Source: DATKMG01 sp035541995
GTDB taxonomy: Bacteria; Acidobacteriota; Terriglobia; Versatilivoradales; Versatilivoraceae
Direction of reading: 5' to 3'
DNA length: 6,299 nucleotides
NCBI GenBank assembly: GCA_035541995.1
Contig: DATKMG010000114.1
Span: 1 to 6,299 of the forward strand
Each line of letters begins with the position of its first letter. Positions within the stretch are counted from its first letter, which is position 1. The translations under genes and the position numbers were made by a program. The notes beneath the pieces are model-generated. The model did no database searches. It saw only the letters and a list, made by a program, of their open reading frames with translations, and was not told the DNA's origin. Positions 1 through 4,991 of this stretch are shown here, piece by piece.

Positions 1-1940
1 CGCACGCTATCAATCAGGTCCTCGAAAACGTCGGCAGCACTGTGGTCTACACTGAACCCCTGGAGTTCAACCCTGTCGATGAGATGGAATCTTTGCGTGG
101 ATTGGTTGGGGACATGGATGCCGCCCTCGTCGATTTGCTACTCATTATTGGCGGCAACCCCGTCTACAACGCTCCGGCAGATCTGGCATTTGTAGAAAAG
201 ATGGGTAAGGTGGGATTGTGCATCCATCTGAGCCTGTATGACGACGAAACTTCCCAGCTGTGTCATTGGCACATTCCGGAAGCCCACTACCTGGAGTCCT
301 GGAGTGATGTCCGAGCTTATGATGGCACAGTCTCGATTATTCAGCCCCTGATTGCTCCACTCTATCGTAGTAAGACGGCTCACGAACTTCTGGCAGCCTT
401 CTCCAGTCAGCCGGAGCGCAGTAGCTATGACCTTGTCAGGGACTATTGGAAGAGTCAGCAAAGGACTGGTGATTTTGAGAGATTCTGGCGTCGAGCCTTG
501 CACGACGGGTTTATTGCCAACAGCGCTCTTCCCCCAAAGTCAGTCTCTATGAAGACCTCAGGTCTCTCCAGTCGTTCGCTTGATACTAATGATGGACATG
601 TGACCGTGGACCGCAAGTCATCTGGATTGGAGATCGTCTTCCAAACCGATCCCACCCTCTATGATGGCCGATTTGCCAATAACGGCTGGCTTCAGGAACT
701 TCCAAAACCTTTGACCAAGCTGACCTGGGACAACGTGGCTCTGGTAAGTCCTGCAACGGCTGAAAAACTGGGCCTGAGTTACCGTGAGGGTGGGAGCGGA
801 GGTGAAGCATATGCCGACGTAGTTGAATTGAAGTATTTGGGACGTAGCATAAGGGCTCCGATTTGGATCCATCCAGGCCATGCCAATGATTCCGTGACAG
901 TGCATCTTGGTTACGGGCGTTGGAGGGCAGGCAAGGTTGCCGCTGGCACAGGATTCAACGCATATGCCCTCCAGACGTCACGCCATCCTTGGTTCTCCAT
1001 GGGGCTTGAGATCCGCAAGACGGGCGAGACGTTTCCACTTGCCAACACCCAGTTGCATCATCACCTGGAGGGGCGAGATCTCATTCGGACGGCCTCACTG
1101 GGGGAATATCACCGGAACCCCGAATTTGCCCAGTCATCAGAACACCCCCTCTCGATTGCCCCCTCGCTTTATCCGGAGCACAAGTATGAAGGCTATGCTT
1201 GGGGGATGGCCATCGACCAGAGTTCCTGCATCGGCTGCAATGCCTGCGTGGTGGCTTGCGTATCCGAGAATAACATTGCAGTCGTCGGCAAGTCGGAGGT
1301 TTCGCGCGGCCGGGAAATGCACTGGCTGCGAATAGATACGTACCACAAAGGCAGGCTGGATAATCCTGAGATCTTCTACCAACCAATGCTTTGCCAGCAC
1401 TGCGAGAAAGCCCCTTGCGAGGTGGTCTGCCCAGTGGCAGCTACGGTCCATAGTTCCGAGGGCTTGAACGACATGGTGTACAACCGTTGCGTGGGGACCA
1501 AGTATTGCTCCAACAACTGCCCGTACAAGGTGCGACGCTTCAACTTCTTTCTATATTCTGACTGGGAAACTTCCAGTCTGAAAATGATGCGCAATCCGGA
1601 CGTGTCAGTGCGCAGTCGGGGGGTCATGGAAAAATGCTCGTATTGTGTGCAGCGAATCAATCACGCCAAGATTGAAGCGGAAAAAGAGAACCGCCATGTC
1701 CGCGACGGTGAAATCGTCACAGCCTGCCAGGCGACCTGTCCGACGCGAGCCATCGTCTTCGGAAATGTCAACGATCCAAAAAGCCAGGTCTCCAAATTAA
1801 AGGCAGATCCAAGAAACTACTCGGTCCTGGGGGAACTGAACACCCGGCCCCGCACTACTTATTTGGCGGTGGTGCGCAACCCGAACCCTGAGATACAAGG
1901 AATCGAGGATCACGATCAAATACCGAGGGGCGAAGGATAG
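1..1940 (+). CDS. actB: ACIII subunit B, molybdopterin-like/iron-sulfur fusion protein (5' partial)
   Basis: Periplasm-facing iron-sulfur subunit of Alternative Complex III, which relays electrons from the membrane quinol site to the c-type hemes. The frame is open from base 3, so the gene starts upstream; a GTG at 42 is not the real start because the preceding codons read conserved ActB-like sequence (HAINQVLENVGSTV). Residues below count from base 42. Residues 1-380 are the C-terminal part of a molybdopterin-oxidoreductase-like domain (GGNPVYNAP; PWFSMGLEIRKTG; HHHLEGRDLIR). From about 385 comes a ferredoxin-like domain with four Cys groups: C396/399/402/406, C451/454/459/463, C483/489/493 and C532/535/562/566. 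These 15 cysteines fit three [4Fe-4S] and one [3Fe-4S] cluster, as known for ActB. Known ActB proteins are about 1000 residues, so roughly a third is missing here. The family's Mo-like domain is reported to lack the cofactor. The TAG stop lies inside a repeat. Identification is very secure. Confidence 0.95.
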   Translation, partial: HAINQVLENVGSTVVYTEPLEFNPVDEMESLRGLVGDMDAALVDLLLIIGGNPVYNAPADLAFVEKMGKVGLCIHLSLYDDETSQLCHWHIPEAHYLESWSDVRAYDGTVSIIQPLIAPLYRSKTAHELLAAFSSQPERSSYDLVRDYWKSQQRTGDFERFWRRALHDGFIANSALPPKSVSMKTSGLSSRSLDTNDGHVTVDRKSSGLEIVFQTDPTLYDGRFANNGWLQELPKPLTKLTWDNVALVSPATAEKLGLSYREGGSGGEAYADVVELKYLGRSIRAPIWIHPGHANDSVTVHLGYGRWRAGKVAAGTGFNAYALQTSRHPWFSMGLEIRKTGETFPLANTQLHHHLEGRDLIRTASLGEYHRNPEFAQSSEHPLSIAPSLYPEHKYEGYAWGMAIDQSSCIGCNACVVACVSENNIAVVGKSEVSRGREMHWLRIDTYHKGRLDNPEIFYQPMLCQHCEKAPCEVVCPVAATVHSSEGLNDMVYNRCVGTKYCSNNCPYKVRRFNFFLYSDWETSSLKMMRNPDVSVRSRGVMEKCSYCVQRINHAKIEAEKENRHVRDGEIVTACQATCPTRAIVFGNVNDPKSQVSKLKADPRNYSVLGELNTRPRTTYLAVVRNPNPEIQGIEDHDQIPRGEG

Positions 1941-2094
1941 AGGATAGAGGATCAGGGATCGATGTCAGACGATCAAGGGCACAAGAATGGAAGATCCAAG
2001 GTCATTTATTGATGCGAGTGATTCAGGACTGTCAATTGGAGATGATACTCTGAAGACCGAAGTCTCAATCTTCGATCTCTTATTCTCTATCCTT
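1933..2094. repeat. Imperfect inverted repeat in the actB-actC spacer
   Basis: The left arm 1933-1962 and the reverse complement of the right arm 2065-2094 agree at 22 of 30 positions, beginning with ten identical bases (AAGGATAGAG). The two arms are about 100 bases apart. The left arm starts within the last two codons of actB and contains its TAG stop. The interior shows no convincing ORF or promoter. No transposase is present, so this is at most a small non-autonomous or REP-like element. The arms are purine-rich on one strand, so part of the similarity could come from low complexity; the ten-base terminal match makes pure chance less likely. Confidence 0.6.
1934..1961 (+). repeat. Four degenerate 7-bp tandem units
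   Basis: Consecutive heptamers read AGGATAG, AGGATAG, AGGATCA, GGGATCG at 1934, 1941, 1948 and 1955. The first unit supplies the actB stop codon (TAG 1938-1940). The array forms most of the left arm of the inverted repeat across this spacer. Such GGATAGAGGATC-like strings look like dispersed intergenic repeat text rather than a protein-binding site, but this is an inference from one copy. Confidence 0.75.
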
Positions 2095-2107
2095 GTTCCT
2101 AGTGTGC

Positions 2108-2114
2108 AGGGTGA
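2108..2114 (+). promoter_or_regulatory. Probable ribosome binding site of actC
   Basis: AGGGTGA lies three bases before the ATG at 2118. Its GGTGA part matches the 3' portion of the extended Shine-Dalgarno sequence (complement of the 16S tail), which sits closer to the start than the usual GGAGG core. It is a modest site. It supports the first of two adjacent ATG codons (2118 and 2121) only weakly. Confidence 0.5.
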
Positions 2115-2117
2115 AGC

Positions 2118-3509
2118 ATGATGCAGGAAGACCCGAAAGAAGTGACTCGTGCTGACACGGCGAAATCGCCGGTGATTCACCCAGGGCATACCTTCGCCTC
2201 GGTCACCGATAAAATCAGTTCTATCGTTCTGACTCATCGTACTCCGAGAGGATGGATCTTTGGTTTTGCATTCTCTTTTGTCTTGCTGCTGTTGTTGTTT
2301 TACACCATCGGTTACCTGGTAATGAAGGGGGTTGGCATCTGGGGAATCAACATTCCGGTAGCCTGGGGTTTCGACATCCTCAATTTTGTCTGGTGGATTG
2401 GAATAGGGCACGCTGGAACTCTGATTTCCGCAATCCTCCTCTTGTTGAAACAGCAGTGGAGAACCTCCATTAATCGCTTTGCGGAAGCCATGACTCTTTT
2501 TGCTGTCGCCTGCGCTGGATTGTACCCGGTACTTCACCTGGGTCGTCCCTGGCTGGCCTACTGGCTCTTCCCTTACCCCAATTCTATGCGGATCTGGCCG
2601 CAGTTTCGCAGTCCGCTGATCTGGGACGTTTTTGCGGTATCTACCTATGCCACCGTCTCTTTGCTGTTTTGGTTCGTGGGATTGATTCCTGACCTGGCAA
2701 CGCTTCGGGACCGCTCGAAGAATCGGGCGGGTCAAATTGTTTACGGATTCCTGGCCATGGGATGGAGAGGAGCGGCTTCGCACTGGCACCGCTATGAGAC
2801 AGCTTATCTGCTTTTGGCGGGCCTAGCCACCCCTCTGGTCGTGTCGGTGCATACCGTGGTTAGTTTTGATTTCGCAGTGGGAATCATTCCTGGATGGCAC
2901 ACAACGATCTTCCCGCCTTATTTTGTAGCTGGAGCCATCTACTCTGGCTTTGCCATGGTCATGACCCTGGCTATTCCACTGCGAAAGTTCTACCACCTGG
3001 AAGATTTCATCACCATGCGGCACCTCAGTAACATGGCTAAGGTGATGCTGGCGACGGGATTAATCGTGGCTTATGGATATATGATGGAAGTCTTCATGGC
3101 CTGGTATAGCGGAAGTCCTTACGAAAAATACATGATATTGAACCGAATGTTCGGGCCTTATGCCCCCATGTATTGGGCACTGATTCTCTGCAATGTTCTT
3201 GTTCCCCAGGTGTTGTGGTTTGGGAAGGTCCGGGGGAGTGTGGCCTGGTTGTTTGTAATTTCCATTATCGTCAATACTGGCATGTGGCTGGAACGCTACG
3301 TCATAATCGTCACCAGTCTGCACCGGGATTTTCTCCCCTCTTCCTGGGGAATGTACACCGGGACGATATATGACTGGTCAATGTATGTCGGCACTCTGGG
3401 GTTGTTCTTCAGTCTACTTTTCTTATTCATTCGATTTCTACCGATGATTTCCATCTTTGAAATGCGAACTATTCTTCCCCAGGCTGTTGTGAAGGAACAG
3501 AACAGTTGA
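2118..3509 (+). CDS. actC: ACIII subunit C, NrfD-like quinol-oxidising membrane protein
   Basis: Integral membrane subunit of Alternative Complex III, belonging to the NrfD/PsrC family, that carries the periplasm-side quinol site coupled to the ActB iron-sulfur chain. The 463-residue length is typical. Ten hydrophobic segments are visible, roughly at 46-68, 82-110, 121-139, 168-190, 227-250, 266-288, 304-330, 349-370, 374-397 and 420-441. Family-like motifs include GHAGTLISA (98-106), HLGRPW (140-145), HTVVSFDFAVGIIPGWH (245-261) and MWLERYVI (389-396). His140, Asp170, His245 and Asp251 are membrane-embedded polar residues that could serve quinol binding or proton transfer; this is inferred from position, not proven. 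The first 45 residues are a polar tail. The gene follows actB after a 177-base repeat-bearing spacer and is followed by a 218-base spacer before actD. Confidence 0.95.
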   Translation: MMQEDPKEVTRADTAKSPVIHPGHTFASVTDKISSIVLTHRTPRGWIFGFAFSFVLLLLLFYTIGYLVMKGVGIWGINIPVAWGFDILNFVWWIGIGHAGTLISAILLLLKQQWRTSINRFAEAMTLFAVACAGLYPVLHLGRPWLAYWLFPYPNSMRIWPQFRSPLIWDVFAVSTYATVSLLFWFVGLIPDLATLRDRSKNRAGQIVYGFLAMGWRGAASHWHRYETAYLLLAGLATPLVVSVHTVVSFDFAVGIIPGWHTTIFPPYFVAGAIYSGFAMVMTLAIPLRKFYHLEDFITMRHLSNMAKVMLATGLIVAYGYMMEVFMAWYSGSPYEKYMILNRMFGPYAPMYWALILCNVLVPQVLWFGKVRGSVAWLFVISIIVNTGMWLERYVIIVTSLHRDFLPSSWGMYTGTIYDWSMYVGTLGLFFSLLFLFIRFLPMISIFEMRTILPQAVVKEQNS

Positions 3510-3526
3510 GCATGCCCACTGGGTTG

Positions 3527-3700
3527 GCCACAGAGACACGGAGGCACTGAGAAAACAATCCCGCTACTTGAGTAAAAGGAAAGAATGAGTTCATTGAAGA
3601 CGGATAACGAGAAACAACAGGGAGCTGTGGCCAATCTGGACCCAGAAGTGGCTCCGTGGCGGTGGAGGTTTATTACTCCGTGCCTCGGAGCCTCTGTGGC
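3527..3700. repeat. Inverted repeat of CACAGAG type in the actC-actD spacer
   Basis: The left arm 3527-3551 and the reverse complement of the right arm 3676-3700 agree at 21 of 25 positions, starting with nine identical bases (GCCACAGAG) and including a shared GAGGCAC. The arms are 124 bases apart. The motif resembles the CACAGAGACACAGAGG-type repeat text scattered in intergenic DNA of several environmental phyla (from memory, not searched). It is different from the repeats in the neighbouring spacers. No transposase or target-site duplication is evident. The right arm lies inside a possible small ORF. Confidence 0.85.
3576..3580 (+). promoter_or_regulatory. Shine-Dalgarno-like site before the 48-codon small ORF
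   Basis: AAGGA lies four bases before an ATG at 3585. It is a better-looking site than the one available to actD itself, where the nearest purine motif (GGAG, 3712-3715) is twelve bases from the ATG at 3728. It is the main sequence argument that the small ORF may be translated. Confidence 0.45.
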
Positions 3701-3731
3701 TAATGATATTTGGAGTTTCGAACTGCAATGA
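3585..3731 (+). CDS. Possible 48-residue small ORF coupled to actD
   Basis: An ATG at 3585 behind AAGGA opens a 48-residue frame that ends at TGA 3729-3731, overlapping the actD ATG (3728-3730) as ATGA. That arrangement would permit translational coupling into actD. The first half is polar (many Lys, Asp, Glu, Gln); the second half is encoded partly by the right arm of the spacer repeat (about residues 31-39) and includes a WRWRF stretch. I do not recognise the protein, and ACIII operons do not normally carry a gene here. It may be a leader peptide, the remnant of an interrupted gene, or chance. The good ribosome site and exact ATGA overlap favour translation; the repeat content argues against a conserved protein. 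Confidence 0.3.
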   Translation: MSSLKTDNEKQQGAVANLDPEVAPWRWRFITPCLGASVANDIWSFELQ

Positions 3732-4267
3732 AAAGACGCCATCCAATCTACGGACTGCTAGCTGAGTTTGATACTCCGACCCACCTGGTCGAAGCAGCAC
3801 AAATGGCGCGGGATCGCGGTTATCGGAAGATGGATGCTTATACCCCATTCCCTATCGAGGAGTTGTCGGAGGCTCTAGGGCTCCGTAAGACACGATTGCC
3901 GCTGATTGTCTTGATAGGGGGAATTGTCGGCGGACTGGGAGGCTATTTCTTGCAGTACTACACTATGGTTGTGGACTATCCTCTCAACGTCGGTGGACGT
4001 CCTTATCATAGCTGGCCTTCTTTCATTCCGCCCACCTTTGAAACGACGGTCCTATTTGCGGCCTTTGCAGCCGTACTGGGGATGTTGGCACTAAATGGGC
4101 TGCCTCAGCCGCACCACCCCATATTCAACGCCTCACGCTTTGCATTGGCCAGCCGGGACCGCTTTTTTCTATGTATAGAGTCCAACGACCCACTGTTTCA
4201 GCGCGAAGAAACTGCCAGTTTCCTGAAGAGCCTGGGCCCCCGCGAGGTTACGGATGTCGAATACTAG
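3728..4267 (+). CDS. actD: ACIII subunit D, DUF3341 membrane protein
   Basis: Small membrane subunit of Alternative Complex III; in known complexes it packs against the ActC/ActF membrane core on the cytoplasmic side and has no cofactor. The 179-residue length and architecture fit the DUF3341 family: a soluble N-terminal domain of about 55 residues with conserved-looking YGLLAEFDTP (8-17) and GYRKMDAYTPFP (31-42), two hydrophobic segments (about 57-79 and 101-123) separated by a short loop with NVGGRPYHSWPSFIP, and a soluble C-terminal domain (DRFFLCIESND, 144-154). ATG 3728 is chosen over TTG 3710 because family members begin almost directly before the YGLLAEF motif and because ATG overlaps the stop of the upstream small ORF. 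The last 14 bases overlap the start of actE. The stop at 4265-4267 is followed at once by the left arm of a large inverted repeat. Confidence 0.93.
   Translation: MKRRHPIYGLLAEFDTPTHLVEAAQMARDRGYRKMDAYTPFPIEELSEALGLRKTRLPLIVLIGGIVGGLGGYFLQYYTMVVDYPLNVGGRPYHSWPSFIPPTFETTVLFAAFAAVLGMLALNGLPQPHHPIFNASRFALASRDRFFLCIESNDPLFQREETASFLKSLGPREVTDVEY
4242..4247 (+). promoter_or_regulatory. Ribosome binding site that favours the upstream actE start
   Basis: GCGAGG lies six bases before the ATG at 4254. The alternative ATG at 4287 has AAGG touching the start codon with no spacing and is buried in the left arm of a strong inverted repeat, so the upstream start is preferred. The site lies within the actD coding sequence. 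Confidence 0.6.
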
Positions 4268-4991
4268 AAAGGCTGAAGTCATAAGGATGAAGGTTAAAGC
4301 GAGGCAATTCCCTTTCCGATGCTTCCCTTCAGCCTTCATCCTTCTGACTTCAGCCTTTGGATTGTTCGCTTGTCGTCAGGATATGCACAACCAGCCCAAG
4401 TACCGCCCATTGAGGGCCAGTGACTTTTTTGCGGACGGACACGCTGCCCGCCCCCTTGTTGCCGGTACGGTGGCCCGGGGCGATTTGAGGGAGGATTTTC
4501 AGCTTTACACGGGAAAAGCGAAGAGGGGGGGGGCAACATCGCTGGCCCCCGAATCGGCGGCTTCCGCAGCTTCTATGGCGCTACCAGGTGCCCCGACTGG
4601 CCAGCCTTTATCGCTTCGCAGTTATATCATGGTCTTCCCCTTTCCGATCACTCGTCCGGTACTGGACCGTGGGCAGGATCGGTATAACGCCTTTTGCGTA
4701 CCCTGTCATGATCGTGTCGGGACGGGTCAGGGGATGGTGGTGCGCCGCGGCTACCGACGCCCTCCTTCCTTCCATATCGATCGTCTCCGTCAAGCCCCGG
4801 TGGGTTACCTCTTTGATGTAATTACCAATGGGTTTGGAGCCATGCCCGACTATGCAACGCAGATCCCGCCGCAGGATCGATGGGCGATCATAGCTTATTT
4901 AAGGGCACTGCAATTGAGTCAGCAGGCCTCTTTGGCGGACGTTCCGCCCCAGGAGCGAGACCGATTGACCTCCGGAGGGCCGGCCAAATGA
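4254..4991 (+). CDS. actE: ACIII subunit E, monoheme cytochrome c lipoprotein
   Basis: Periplasmic, membrane-anchored cytochrome c of Alternative Complex III. The 245-residue product has a basic N-region, a hydrophobic core at about 24-38 and a lipobox LFAC with Cys40 as the expected lipidated residue. ActE-type landmarks follow: QPKYRPLRASDFFADG (47-62), RPLVAGTVARG (66-76), the heme c site CVPCH (Cys148, Cys151, His152) and GAMPDYA, where Met197 is the probable second axial ligand. Start at 4254 is chosen from the GCGAGG site; ATG 4287 (residue 12) would give a shorter, more usual signal peptide and remains possible. Oddities: residues 5-35 are encoded by the two arms and loop of a 38-bp inverted repeat, whose right arm supplies the hydrophobic core; a run of nine G occurs at 4525-4533; residues 92-118 form an Ala/Ser/Gly-rich linker. 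It overlaps actD by 14 bases and actF by four. Confidence 0.93.
   Translation: MSNTRKAEVIRMKVKARQFPFRCFPSAFILLTSAFGLFACRQDMHNQPKYRPLRASDFFADGHAARPLVAGTVARGDLREDFQLYTGKAKRGGATSLAPESAASAASMALPGAPTGQPLSLRSYIMVFPFPITRPVLDRGQDRYNAFCVPCHDRVGTGQGMVVRRGYRRPPSFHIDRLRQAPVGYLFDVITNGFGAMPDYATQIPPQDRWAIIAYLRALQLSQQASLADVPPQERDRLTSGGPAK
4268..4358. repeat. Large inverted repeat (38-bp stem, 15-nt loop) within the 5' end of actE
   Basis: The left arm 4268-4305 and the reverse complement of the right arm 4321-4358 agree at 33 of 38 positions, with perfect runs of 14 and 11 pairs at the base; two of the five differences would form G-U pairs in RNA. The loop is 4306-4320. The left arm begins one base after the actD stop codon. 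The arm core is AAAGGCTGAAGTCA followed by AAGGATGAAGG. There is no T-tract, and the stem is translated as part of actE, so it is not a factor-independent terminator. It most resembles a palindromic intergenic repeat that became part of the coding sequence. Confidence 0.92.
4525..4533 (+). repeat. Homopolymer run of nine G in actE
   Basis: Nine consecutive G bases encode Arg-Gly-Gly in a weakly conserved linker of ActE, about 55 residues before the heme site. The frame is intact with nine. A gain or loss of one G would remove the cytochrome c domain. It could be a slippage site or a spot of sequencing uncertainty. Confidence 0.95.
4974..4979 (+). promoter_or_regulatory. Ribosome binding site of actF
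   Basis: GGAGGG lies eight bases before the ATG at 4988. It is the strongest Shine-Dalgarno sequence in the window and decides the actF start against the in-frame extension upstream, which would run through the actE 3' end. Confidence 0.85.

Noticed and set aside
1934..1961. Heptamer array as a CRISPR-like or iteron array
   Set aside because: The units are contiguous, degenerate and only four in number, with no spacers and no replication or cas gene nearby.
1965..2789. 274-codon open frame on the - strand
   Set aside because: It lies opposite the B/C spacer and the first half of actC, reads as a Gln/Ser/Arg-rich chain with no domain, and actC on the other strand is certain.
3710..3730. TTG at 3710 as the actD start
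   Set aside because: It would add six residues not expected in the family and has no ribosome site; ATG 3728 matches the usual N-terminus and overlaps the small ORF stop.
3296..3742. 148-codon open frame on the - strand across the C/D spacer
   Set aside because: It overlaps the actC end and the spacer repeat; its only notable stretches are translations of the repeat arms. No ribosome site or known motif was seen.
4268..4358. The D/E hairpin as a Rho-independent terminator
   Set aside because: No T-tract follows, the stem is not GC-rich, and the reading frame of actE continues through it with the signal peptide in the right arm.
4880..4987. Upstream in-frame extension of actF
   Set aside because: It would lie entirely over actE, lacks family similarity, and the ATG at 4988 has GGAGGG at ideal spacing plus an ATGA overlap.
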